In this document: positions 25,509 through 34,828 of the stretch, piece after piece
How positions within the stretch are numbered: position 1 is the stretch's first letter
Layout of the letters: each line of letters starts with the position of its first letter
Origin: Hexactinellida sp. DTS-2022
Taxonomy: Eukaryota; Porifera; Hexactinellida
Length of the DNA stretch: 64,000 nucleotides
NCBI GenBank assembly: GCA_028753945.1
Contig: JAPNXP010000011.1
Location: 4,340,001 to 4,404,000 of the forward strand
Direction of reading: 5' to 3'
Position numbers and translations under genes: made by a program
The notes under the pieces: model-generated
What the model saw: the letters and a program-made list of their open reading frames with translations, nothing else
What the model was told of the DNA's origin: nothing
Databases searched by the model: none

Positions 25509-26023
25509 CAGTGAACTCTCGTTATAACGAAGTGCTTGGGACCTGTAAATTCCTTCGTTATTTCCGGATATTCGTAGCAAGCGGATAAAAATTAATGCAT
25601 CTATTGCAGGGTTCCGCAAACTTTCATTTATATCAGGCCACATAACCTTAACAAAATTTTCCTCAGGCCGCAAACAATATCAATTTTTTTCGAAATTTAT
25701 AACAAAACTATTATATTCTTCAGTTGTTGTAATACTAGAACTATACTAATTTCTAAGCAAAAAGTGCATAAAGGACTCTAGTCGAAAGGTAATACAGTAA
25801 TGATAAAAGTAATGACAATAATATTTAATGAGAAGGGTGTATTTGTCCTTATGTGTGGCCTGATAGCCATTGGGCTATCAGGCCATGCATAAGGTTGTTT
25901 CAGGCCGCATGCGGCCTGAAAAACCTAGTTTGCGGAACCCTAATCTATTGCATTAAAAAATGTCCATTCGTTATAAGCGGTTATTTCGTTATATCCGACT
26001 TCGTGATTACGTGAGAATTTCAT
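25509..26023. mobile_element. P4 element interrupted by a hAT-like element
   Basis: Outer element starts CAGTGAACTCTCGTTATAAC after TA; its right end is decayed (CGTGATTACGTGAGAATTTCA). The uninterrupted counterpart is at 37359-37532, and an intact copy of the family is at 61932-62085. Confidence 0.75.
25607..25942. mobile_element. Non-autonomous hAT-like element with 8-bp target duplication
   Basis: Starts CAGGGTTCCGCAAACT and ends AGTTTGCGGAACCCTA. It is flanked by identical ATCTATTG copies at 25599-25606 and 25943-25950, the 8-bp target duplication expected of hAT transposases. The interior has repeated CAGGCCGCA / GGCCTGATAGCC words. It is absent from the equivalent site in the second duplicon. 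Confidence 0.9.
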
Positions 26024-26703
26024 CGCATAGTTTAAAAAAACTTGTTAATTAGTCTATAATTATTCATGCTTTCTGGAAAACCCCAGTGTGCATCTTGTTT
26101 CACCATTATTACGTCTAGTAATTGTATCTAGTATTTTTAAGGAAAGTGTATGACCTATTTATAATTGTATGTTATTGGCATGTGTCCGACTTTTTAACCC
26201 AATATATAAACCAGTTTCATGAGTTTGACTTCCTTTTGAAAAGTAGTACAGCAGAATATTTTTGATATTTAATTTCTTTACATTTCAAGTGATCTTAACA
26301 ATCGTACCCGGAGCTTTCCAGTTCTGTTAATTTTATGTGCGATAAAGCACCCAATATTTAGGGACCACTTAGAAAACTTGTAAGTCGTTTTGCTCAGACA
26401 AATTCCTGTAGTAAGCCAAATTGCGTACTTCCCTTGTACGTTATAACGGAGTTCATCCAACATTATATACATCATTGAAATCTTGCTTTAAAGGCTGATT
26501 CTAACAAAATATTTAAGTATCCCACAGATAACGTTTTCAATTCCTAATTAATTATTATCAGATAGCGAACGCAAATGTTTTGTGTTACAGAATCCATAAA
26601 ACTGAAATAATAGGATATTTATATCGGTTCTTAGGTCCATAAGCTTTGTACCCATTCGAATGTGTTCCGTTTTCGAAGCCATGGAGTAGCTTCTCTCTCT
26701 TTA

Positions 26704-27196
26704 AAAAATTCGTTTAGTAAGTTTAGCAAATTATTTTTAAAATATGTCTGCAATAATTATTTAAATTGTAACATATTTATGTAAATTACAATATTATATT
26801 TCCATTATGTACTCCCGAAGCATTTACAGTTCAAATGAAAGTACAAGGTGCATATAATATTGCCAAAAATACACGGATAAATTTATAATTAGGAAAATCT
26901 GAGTAATCGGATAAGTCTTCAAACTAAAACTTCAAACTAAAATTTTGTGGCTTCAACAGACAAAAGTCACAAAGGAAATTTGTGAAATCCTTGGTAACAA
27001 TGTAAAATTTAATTGCTCAAAAAAATCCTGAAGTATCTATAAGTTATAGTGGTTACAAGCTGCTCGTCCGCGCTACGCGCGTTCTTACAACTTGCACTCG
27101 GGCCTGCGGCCCTCGCTTGTATTCAAAACACATGCCTTTTCAAATTAAATGTCGGTTGTATTTAATTACATACTCCAATAGACTTAAACTAAATCT
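26704..27196. other. Non-coding stretch
   Basis: AT-rich, no gene seen. A short GC-rich piece with CGCGCTACGCGCG and GGGCCTGCGGCCC lies at about 27068-27115. Confidence 0.5.
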
Positions 27197-28136
27197 AGGG
27201 TGCTGTTGCATGGTAGAATTGCTACCGTGGCAGAATTGCTACCTCTATTAGTGGTACCATGGATATTCATAAGCCGTGGCAGAATTGCTACCCACTGTTT
27301 TATGACTTCTTTGATTGAATAATCACCAGGGATTGATACAGAAATTTTTCCTGGGGGGGGGGAACTTTCCAAAACCGACTGTTCCCTTTGATAAAGGAGC
27401 AGCATATACACGTATAGGCCAAAATTAAGAAAATTCCTGGGATGGGGGCATATTTACTGGGGGGGGGAAATCCCAGGGCCCCCCCCCCTCTGTATCACAC
27501 CCTATCACTCATGCATGCGGAACTTAGTTACGATTACACCTTGTTTACTTTTACTGAAACATTATACGTTGTACTTGTACTATACAAGAATCTACCAGAA
27601 TAGTCAAGTTAAATTGAAGATACTAAGAATGTATCTTGTAGAAAAGTATGCATTTTAAATACAGTAATATTATAACGAAATAATTTAGAGGTAAAAACCC
27701 CTCACATACGGGATAATAGTGTGCTTCTTCTGATTGCACTTCCCGAATGTTTAATTTAACTAGAATTTCAATATTCAAATTACATTTCATCTTAGTGTAA
27801 TATAATTTAATTAATGTTTGAATTGTGAAGAGTTCAAATGTTTAAATTAATTAAAGATTAATTATTAGTTTATTACAAATAGAAATAGGAATACGTGTAG
27901 TATTTACGTTACTATTTTGAATAATAGAATTGGCATTTCATCGCACAACGTATAATGTTTCAGTAAAAGTAAACAAAGGTGTAATCGTAACTAAGTTCCG
28001 CATGCATGAGTGATTATTCAATCAAAGAAGTCATAAAACAGTGGGTAGCAATTCTGCCACGGCTTATGAATATCCATGGTACCACTAATAGAGGTAGCAA
28101 TTCTGCCACGGTAGCAATTCTACCATGCAACAGTCC
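27197..28136. mobile_element. Long fold-back element with arms of about 190 bases
   Basis: The left arm (27203 onward: TGTTGCATGGTAGAATTGCT, repeated GTGGCAGAATTGCTACC) is matched in inverse by the right arm ending near 28131. The pairing continues from CATGCATGCGGAACTTAG (about 27512) to its complement at about 27995. The left arm is interrupted by an insertion at about 27329-27505. The middle is AT-rich with no coding sequence. Confidence 0.8.
27329..27505. mobile_element. Short element with poly-G/poly-C tracts inside the fold-back arm
   Basis: Bounded by GGGATTGATACAG and CTGTATCACACCCT, weak inverted repeats, with ATCAC on both sides. It contains runs of 8-10 G and 9-10 C. The right arm of the fold-back shows the uninterrupted sequence, so this is a later insertion. 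Confidence 0.6.
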
Positions 28137-29109
28137 TATAAAAACTTTCGTTTATGGAGCGAAAAATTGACGAAAAAATTATATACCCCCTCCCTACATC
28201 ACGCTTTTTGTCATTTTGTAATAAAAAGGACGAGTTGTAACACTTACCCCCTTGAGCATTACTTAAATTCAAAAGCACAAATTGATTGTATTACGGGAAT
28301 CAAATGGGAAATATTAGGTGACCGCTAGTGACCACGTAACAGTAATGCTATTGTTTCAGAGTAGGGCTGTGCCCCCCTAAGAGTCTATTTATATCCGTGA
28401 GCCCTACCCATAGGTATATAAGTATAAGGACAGAAAAATAAATTGGAAAATACTAATCAGCGCCTGTACTGTTGAATATTTATACTAATTAGAACTGACA
28501 ATTTTCTAGATATTAACGCATGTCCGTGTATATATTAATAAACTAACTCCAAATAGAAAATAAATATCACTAACAAACTGTACAACTCTGTGGACCCCTG
28601 ACTTTTTTGGCTGTGGAGAAGTTATTGAATTGGTTGGTAATAATCAAATAGACACAATGGAATGTTAGAAATGTATGGGTAGACAGAGGGAACACAATAA
28701 CTGATTGGATAAATGAACTTCCTCTCGACCAATTAAATCACAGTCTCAGATAGGCATTCTATAATGCACACTTAACAATTGATAGAGACACTAAATCCTT
28801 TTATACGAATTGAGTGATAGCTGCTAATCCATACTGGAAAACCCTCGAATTAAATAGGATAAAAGTTTTGTCACCTTTAGGGAGGGAAGATGTGAATATT
28901 TTTCTTAGATATTAGAACTTGTTTCTAGATACAGTATTCCCTATCCCTCTGCCAAATTTCAAGTCTGTAGCTCTTACCAGTTCCTCAATCAATTCTGAAC
29001 AAACAAACAAACAAACAAAAAATAATTGTGATTTAATATACGTATAAGATAAGTACGGTAAGTCTTCCGTTTTCCAATTCAAAGAAATTTGAATAAATAC
29101 GTATTTCCA
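28137..29109. other. Non-coding stretch, possibly with a decayed coding relic
   Basis: From about 28658 to 29010 one plus-strand frame reads fairly protein-like (WNVRNVWVDRGNTITDWINE, AANPYWKTLELNRIKVLSPL) but is broken by three stops. I do not recognise the family and cannot exclude chance. A (CAAA)n run lies at about 28999-29020. Confidence 0.3.
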
Positions 29110-29342
29110 AAAAATCTACCCAGAATCACAAATTACCATACTTAGAAACTTCAAGGGTTGCTTATACTTGGTTGTTAAATTATAGAAACCGAGTTTTACT
29201 ATAAATTGAAGCTAATTTTCAAATATTATAATAGTCAAGATATATACTTAATGAGAATATTTTCACGATCATAAAAACACAGAGGGTATCCAATAAAGCG
29301 ATTTTATAACCATGACCATATTATTCAGGTCATGGGTACATA

Positions 29343-29452
29343 CAGGGCCGGCGGTTATAAAGTGATCAGGCCATGGCTTGATCGGCCTAACTAGTGACGT
29401 AAGAGTGGCCAGGCTATTGGCCTGACCGACCTGACCGCTTCCGCCGTCCCTG
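29343..29452. mobile_element. Short hAT-like MITE upstream of NLR1
   Basis: Inverted ends CAGGGCCGGCGG and CCGCCGTCCCTG enclose a GC-rich core with repeated GGCCTGACCGACCTGACC words. It lies 65 bases before the NLR1 ATG and is missing from the otherwise similar NLR2 upstream region. No clean target duplication is visible. Confidence 0.65.
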
Positions 29453-29517
29453 TAATGTTCTGGTTAGTACCTCCAGTGCATAAGGGAAGTCTTACTATTC
29501 AGTTCATATAGACCGAG

Positions 29518-32500
29518 ATGGCCAAATTCCAGGAAGAATTAGCGGCCGCTACGAAACAATTATCGAAAGCATTAACTCGAGACGACATCGAGAAGATACA
29601 AATTTTACTCGCAATTCCAAGTCGAATAATCGAAAAAGTAAAAGTTAGCGATGAACCCGGTATAAAATTTCTAACTCTGCTGAAGAAATGGGATGGATTT
29701 AACCCCGTAGAGTTCATGCGAGTACTCGAGGAAATGGGTAACAGAGAATTGCTATCTCTAGCCAGGAAAATACCTTGGTTAAATGCATCAGTTGCAAAAC
29801 AGGCCACAAAAGAATCGAAAACAGCTCACACGTTCATAGAACTGTTACGTGACGTATCATCCTGTGATTGGGAAATAATCGGACAAACCATAACAGAGAG
29901 TGATAACACCGAAGAGATATTGAATAGTTGCATACAAGAAGGAATAATCTCGAAAGATCTAAATGTGCTATGCAAAGCCATGTCAGCAATTGAAAGAGTC
30001 GACTTAGTACCGAAAATCCAAATCTACGCATCTATGTTCGAAGGTTTAAGCGAAGAGGAATTCAAAGCTAAACTCCTGTCAGAGATAGAATATGAAGGAG
30101 AAGATAACCATCCCCAATGGATGAGGAAACTGAGAGAGTATATGCTATTACACCACAAAGATGTTAGTGTTATACTGGACAGCAAAATGGTTGCATTGGA
30201 ATCCGTGTATACTCCACTCACTGTCATTAAACAAAAGACAGATAGAGTCAAGCCAGAGGAAGAGACCTCCGTTAAAGAGATAGAATTCCTGAGGAAAATG
30301 ATTGAATACGAAACTATACCGATGGAAATCCCTACAATTGTTAAAGACATTACCAAATTGGAAAAACCTCGACCAGTGTCCAAATACGTTAAATGGAGAA
30401 CTAATTTAACACAAAAATTAAAGGGAAAATCCAAAGTTATTGGCCAAAGCACCAAATTAATGGAATCTCAAGTCGAGCCAGAAATCGATATAATTGACAC
30501 TAAGAGATCAAAATTGAGATCAAAATTAAAATCAGATTTAGAAGTCAAACTTGTTAACTTCGAATCTCATATTTCCCATTGTCGCACCGAGAACCCTGAA
30601 ATCTGGACACTAATAGGGAACCCAGGTTGCGGCAAGACATTCCTTTGCAAGTACGCCGGATACCAATACGGGATGGATAATATCGAGAACTTCCAGTACC
30701 TACTGTCCATTCCCTGCAGACACACAGAATGGCATGAGATAGAAGTGGCCAGGCAAGAAGACAAAGAGATCAACAAATACATTCTCAGATGGCTGCGCAT
30801 CAGTCTGCCACTCGGCGTGGGATGGGCAGAGTCCCTGACAAGATACCTAATGAGGACAGGAGGGGAGAGTCTCCTCCTGATCATAGATGGACTCGACGAG
30901 TTCATTAAGTCAGTCCCATTTGAGACCACTCTACTCTATCTACTCCTGCAGAAAAGAATTCTTCCCAGCGCCACCATCCTACTCACCAGCAGACCAGGGG
31001 CTTGGTCTAACGTTGCCACGGAATTCGGTAATCAAATGAATATCAACAGTAACTATCAGGTGCTAGGGTTCTCACCTGACAACCGAGATGCCTATTTCAA
31101 GAAGAGAATGAATACTGAATCCAAACTGGAAGACACCAACAAACTATTCGAGAGACACGAAGAGCTGAACCTCTTGGCCCTGGTCCCTGTCAATGCGAGT
31201 CTGTTCAGTGCTCTGTTTAACGACACAGATGATATCCTAGCTCAGACAGTGACAGACGTGTATCAAGAGCTAATAACCTATATGGTGAGGAGACAGCTGC
31301 ACAGAATGGGACTAAAGAGATACACAAAAGTGTCCCACATCAGTGGCTTCGCCTCAGGAATAACAGATTGTATTAGTGCCATTGGGCTGGAAGCTTATAA
31401 GGGAATTTATGACAGAGAACTCGTATGTCAGGACGATGTGACTCTCAGTTTGGCTGAAAAGCAGTACCAGTGTGAGAGACTTGGATTAATGCAAGAGCAC
31501 TTCGTGGTTCTTAAGTTTGTGGGTCAAGTTAAGGTGTGGGTATACGCACACTTAACACTGCAGGAATTCATGTCCGCAGTCTGGCTTAGTTACCAGAAAT
31601 GGACTCAGCAATGCATGATAGTTCGGTACCTGGTGTCCTCTGACGAACTGTTTGTTATGTTTAGAATGGTAATTCGCTTCGCGTGTGGCATCTTGTGTGA
31701 CAAATCAATAGCTATGCAATCAGTCCTCTGCAAGAAGCTACTTCCTATTACGACTCCGCAGATACCTATGTTCTATCAACTCAAGTTTAACATTCAAGAA
31801 ACACTAAATTTATTGAATTTGTTTGAATTTTCACGCATATTGCTGGAGTTAATTCCCACCATATTCGAATCGAAACCAGGTCCCTCACTACTTAGCTATG
31901 TTAAGCATATTCTGCCTGAACCCTTGCACTTTTACTTTGAATCAGCTGTCTCTCCAAATGAGTGGTACACATTCCTACTGTCATTACCACACCTGCCACA
32001 TATTCAAATAATATACATTGATGTGCGTTATATCTCCACTGAACAGTTCCGCACTCTCATATCTCGAATAGACCAATGCAGTCTCAACTACCTTGCTTTG
32101 ACATTTATTGTGAAAGAATCTTCTACAATCCTATCGTATACCAGCATTATCTCCTCTGATATGCCAGCTGATATTAAGATTAGTATTACATTAGATGAGT
32201 GTATTGGCATTAAGGGTTCTGATATCCTATTCCCTCCTCCAGCCAATGAATTCACTGGGTCTCTAGGTATTGCTTGGACTGACATACCAAAGAAATGTAT
32301 TACAAACCTGATTAGCAAATTTTCATCCTTTCAATACTTATATTATAATCCGTGGAAACAACCTGATTGGTCACTTCAGGAATTAATAACACATCATAAA
32401 CCTAGTAACGGATTGTTCTTAAATGAATCATATGATTTTTCATTTGAAATATCCCTGGACATATTTTCACACTTCGCTTCGCTACAAGAGATACACCTGA

Positions 32501-33099
32501 TTACAAAAGATCCCTACTCAGTCCTACCTCATCTACAGTCCTTCTGTAACCTAACATATCTAGCTATAAAGCCAATTGGTAAACCACCTCATCATGTATC
32601 ATATGGAGATATTCTCATACAAATAATCAATAGGAACAGTAATACTCTGAGAGTAATAAAGTTATACCGTTTATCCAGTATAGGAATCAACAGCTGGGAT
32701 AGTATACTAGCTCCTATACAGCATTGCAATAAGTTAATAGAGCTAGATATTGGGGGCATTAAATCAGTAGTTAATAAGGATATTTTATTCAGGAATACAT
32801 CTGTCGCTTATCTACAGTCATTAATCAGATTACACCTCTTCAGTATCCCATTATTATCATCAGAAGTATATACACTGTGTGATGGCTTAGCTTATAGTCC
32901 TGTTATTAAGGAAATAGAAATTAAAACTTGTAAACTCGACTCTACTTCTTGTGTACACTTCATTCATCTCATTCCTACATTACCTCAGTTAAAGAAGCTG
33001 GATGTTTCATTTAATAAGGAGTTTTCATCTCCAACTCCAACTCAAGTAGAGAAACTGAGACAAACAGCTGAAGAGTATTCAGTGGAGTATGATTCTTGA
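29518..33099 (+). CDS. NLR1: tandem-DED, NACHT, LRR receptor
   Basis: Single exon, 1193 residues. Residues 1-90 read as a death-effector domain, with the RxDLL-like motif NRELLSL at 75-81. Residues 103-172 look like a second one, ending IERVDLVPKI. A region around 205-240 (SVYTPLTVI) resembles the segment preceding NACHT in animal NLRs. A Lys/Arg-rich linker spans about 262-346. NACHT: Walker A GNPGCGKT at 367-374, Walker B LLLIIDGLDE at 452-461, sensor-like LLTSRPG near 488-494. From about 640 to the end are degenerate leucine-rich repeats, clearest near the C terminus (LPQLKKLDVSFN). Expected role: cytosolic sensor that oligomerises with ATP and recruits DED proteins such as FADD or initiator caspases. 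ATG is preceded by TATAGACCGAG, as in NLR2. No signal peptide or membrane helix is seen. Confidence 0.9.
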   Translation: MAKFQEELAAATKQLSKALTRDDIEKIQILLAIPSRIIEKVKVSDEPGIKFLTLLKKWDGFNPVEFMRVLEEMGNRELLSLARKIPWLNASVAKQATKESKTAHTFIELLRDVSSCDWEIIGQTITESDNTEEILNSCIQEGIISKDLNVLCKAMSAIERVDLVPKIQIYASMFEGLSEEEFKAKLLSEIEYEGEDNHPQWMRKLREYMLLHHKDVSVILDSKMVALESVYTPLTVIKQKTDRVKPEEETSVKEIEFLRKMIEYETIPMEIPTIVKDITKLEKPRPVSKYVKWRTNLTQKLKGKSKVIGQSTKLMESQVEPEIDIIDTKRSKLRSKLKSDLEVKLVNFESHISHCRTENPEIWTLIGNPGCGKTFLCKYAGYQYGMDNIENFQYLLSIPCRHTEWHEIEVARQEDKEINKYILRWLRISLPLGVGWAESLTRYLMRTGGESLLLIIDGLDEFIKSVPFETTLLYLLLQKRILPSATILLTSRPGAWSNVATEFGNQMNINSNYQVLGFSPDNRDAYFKKRMNTESKLEDTNKLFERHEELNLLALVPVNASLFSALFNDTDDILAQTVTDVYQELITYMVRRQLHRMGLKRYTKVSHISGFASGITDCISAIGLEAYKGIYDRELVCQDDVTLSLAEKQYQCERLGLMQEHFVVLKFVGQVKVWVYAHLTLQEFMSAVWLSYQKWTQQCMIVRYLVSSDELFVMFRMVIRFACGILCDKSIAMQSVLCKKLLPITTPQIPMFYQLKFNIQETLNLLNLFEFSRILLELIPTIFESKPGPSLLSYVKHILPEPLHFYFESAVSPNEWYTFLLSLPHLPHIQIIYIDVRYISTEQFRTLISRIDQCSLNYLALTFIVKESSTILSYTSIISSDMPADIKISITLDECIGIKGSDILFPPPANEFTGSLGIAWTDIPKKCITNLISKFSSFQYLYYNPWKQPDWSLQELITHHKPSNGLFLNESYDFSFEISLDIFSHFASLQEIHLITKDPYSVLPHLQSFCNLTYLAIKPIGKPPHHVSYGDILIQIINRNSNTLRVIKLYRLSSIGINSWDSILAPIQHCNKLIELDIGGIKSVVNKDILFRNTSVAYLQSLIRLHLFSIPLLSSEVYTLCDGLAYSPVIKEIEIKTCKLDSTSCVHFIHLIPTLPQLKKLDVSFNKEFSSPTPTQVEKLRQTAEEYSVEYDS

Positions 33100-33170
33100 T
33101 ATTTTTCGAAATGGACGATATTGAAGTCTGAATTAATTCTTGTACCTGTATAATTGCAAATTTTTGTATA

Positions 33171-33176
33171 TTTATT
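33171..33176 (-). terminator. Possible polyadenylation signal of the convergent membrane-protein gene
   Basis: TTTATT on the plus strand is AATAAA on the minus strand, about 330 bases past the stop at 33503. If used, the 3' ends of this gene and NLR1 overlap. Confidence 0.3.
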
Positions 33177-33347
33177 CTTCATTTAGTATGCACAGATACT
33201 ATAGGAACTGTTGTTATTTGTTGTTGAATTATTGAGTGACTATTCCCTGTGACTAAATTGTTATTCCCGAAGAAGTGAGTTGGTATCAAAATGTAATGTA
33301 AATTAGACTACAAATACAGAAATACAGTAAAATACAAAAGAGTTATA

Positions 33348-33353
33348 AATAAA
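33348..33353 (+). terminator. Polyadenylation signal of NLR1
   Basis: AATAAA 249 bases past the NLR1 stop. The same motif and context occur downstream of NLR2 at 43766-43771. Confidence 0.5.
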
Positions 33354-33502
33354 TACGAATAACTAACGAAAGCCAAATAGAATAGAAATAAGTAGGAATA
33401 TGTTAGCTACAAGTTAATAATAGTACAGATAACAAGTGCTATTTAGCACTCTGGTTCAGGTAGGACTCCTCTGCTCCTGTGGAGGGTCCTATTTCTGTAG
33501 AC

Positions 33503-34754
33503 CTACGAGTCCGACTTCCCTTGACGGTCCCTTGGCAGCTGTGTCTCCCTTCCCGGCTTCGTCTGTTGCGGGTTCTGGAAATCGGCCAGATATTCCGTAG
33601 AGTCGTAGAGAGGGTTCTCCGGACTCCGGGCCCACTTCTGTTGCCAGGGTTTCCGGGACTTCCCTCCCTCGATATCGTCAAAGTCTTTGCCTGTCAAACA
33701 ACAATATAAACAAATGCCAAACAAATAGACTAACAAACTACAAGTAAACAACAGAAAATAAATAAAATCTAAAATTACAGCTGTGCCGATAGCATATCTT
33801 TTGGAGGCACTGATTTTGGTCGTTGGTTGATTAATGGGATTTCTATAAGAAAATGCTGTAAACATAACTGATTGAAAATCTAAAATTACAGCTGTGCCGA
33901 CAGAGTGTCCTTTGGAGGCACTTTATTTTGGTCGTTGGTTGATTAATAGTTCCTCTAAAAGAAAATGCTGTAAAATAACAGATTGAAAATCTAAAATTAC
34001 AGCTGTGCCGACAGAGTGTCCTTTGGAAACAAACTAACAAAAATAAAAAACTAACTCACCTTTCCATGGAACATCATCGAGAGTTGACTTCTTCTGTTGC
34101 AGAGGAATATCTCCTTGCTGACTGAACACTAAATTCCCTTCCAAGTCGTATACAAACTCAGCTTCCGCCGGAGCTCCGAACCCGGGCTGTACCGACTTCC
34201 TTTGGTTCCAGAGTCTCTCTTGCTCTTCCTTCAGCTGTCTACATACAATATCACAGATACAATGTAACTCATATTAATACAGTGGAAGCCGCTTGATCGG
34301 GAAATTGGGTTAATCGGGTAATTCGTTTAAAATCGGACTAGGCTTTGGAAACCAATTCGTGTTGAATAGTTTAATGTATATCGCTTAATCGGCAGAACTG
34401 GATAAACTGGACTTAAGCGGCTCCCATTAATATACAAACGCATACAAGATTATCAACATAACAGTGCCCTTGTTTAATATTTGCTAGAACCTCGTTAGTA
34501 GGAACACCAGGGGACCCAAAAGCGTTCGCCTTATCCAAAGTTCGTCTTAACCATCATTTGTATTAAAAAGGCTTTGAAGGGGACTTATAGTGTTATCCGT
34601 AACGAGGTTCTACTGTATGTTATAGTCAGTTGTTACCTGTTGTATCTCCTGAGATAGAATATCAGTGGAATGGCCAGACTTATGAGAATCAGTATAACCA
34701 CCACCAGCACGATAATAGCTATAACCCAGCCCTCTAGCACGGTGGGGTTATAAA
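33503..34754 (-). CDS. Single-pass membrane protein, last three exons, NPLY-containing tail
   Basis: Three minus-strand exons join in frame with GT-AG borders: 34754-34637, 34238-34060 and 33690-33503 (stop at 33503). The first encodes YNPTVLEGW, a helix rich in Ile, Val and Leu (VIAIIVLVVVILILISLAIP) and LRRYN, a membrane segment with a basic stop-transfer. The second gives a charged cytoplasmic stretch (QLKEEQERLW to LDDVPWK). The third ends with GKDFDDIEGGKSRKPW, KWARSPENPLYDSTEYL and GKSDS. The phases fit (2, then 1). KWARSPENPLYDS resembles the membrane-distal KW..xENPxYxS motif of integrin beta tails and is a candidate PTB-docking NPxY site, but the tail is longer than an integrin's and the family is not identified. 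No ectodomain exons are found upstream, so the 5' part is missing, truncated or too diverged to see. Confidence 0.65.
33766..34027. repeat. 111-base tandem repeat in an intron, about 2.4 units
   Basis: Units start with AATCTAAAATTACAGCTGTG at 33766, 33877 and 33988, an exact 111-base period. Each carries GTGCC...GGAGGCAC and AGTGCCTC-type pieces that can pair. It lies in the last intron of the membrane-protein gene. A longer array is at 44194-44584 and a solitary 111-base inverted-repeat copy is at 46771-46881. Confidence 0.85.
34280..34428. mobile_element. Pogo-like MITE, family P9
   Basis: Starts CAGTGGAAGCCGCTTGATCG after TA and ends ACTTAAGCGGCTCCCATTA, slightly decayed. It lies in the intron between the membrane exon and the next exon of the minus-strand gene. 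Confidence 0.65.
34481..34615. mobile_element. Pogo-like MITE, family P1
   Basis: The right end AACGAGGTTCTACTG then TA is intact; the left end begins within CTAGAACCTCGTTAGTAGGA. In the same intron as the P9 copy, and 22 bases from the membrane-segment exon. Confidence 0.7.
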
Positions 34755-34828
34755 CTGGAACCAAATATTATGTCATAAATATCCGGGTTGTCAGTAATGT
34801 AGCTGTTAAAGAAAATTGCTACGAAATA

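Larger units (their letters stand above)
23549..26703 (+). repeat. Segmental duplication, non-coding block, copy 1
   Basis: Directly repeated at about 35027-38135. Long identical stretches include the area after GTTAAGATAGGAATCCGC (23549 and 35237), the nested P7/P1 elements, and the AAAGGCTGATTCTAACAAAA area (26491 and 37921). No gene is seen inside. Copy 1 carries a hAT insertion (25607-25942) that copy 2 lacks, and copy 2 carries a P8 element (36096-36264) that copy 1 lacks. Confidence 0.85.
29110..34030 (+). repeat. Segmental duplication, NLR block, copy 1
   Basis: Homologous in direct orientation to about 39660-44590. It covers the NLR upstream region, the NLR gene, its 3' flank, the last exon of the convergent membrane-protein gene and part of the 111-base repeat array. 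Homology stops within that array. Confidence 0.85.

Noticed and set aside
27184-27411. 75-codon minus-strand frame
   Set aside because: It is the arm of the fold-back element and the inserted poly-G element.
33503-33865. 120-codon minus-strand frame starting in the repeat array
   Set aside because: Only its second half is coding. The start lies in the intron and repeat; the real exon begins at 33690 after the acceptor GACAG.
33766-34027. 111-base repeats considered as a CRISPR-like array
   Set aside because: The repeats are contiguous without unique spacers, and the context is a eukaryotic intron.
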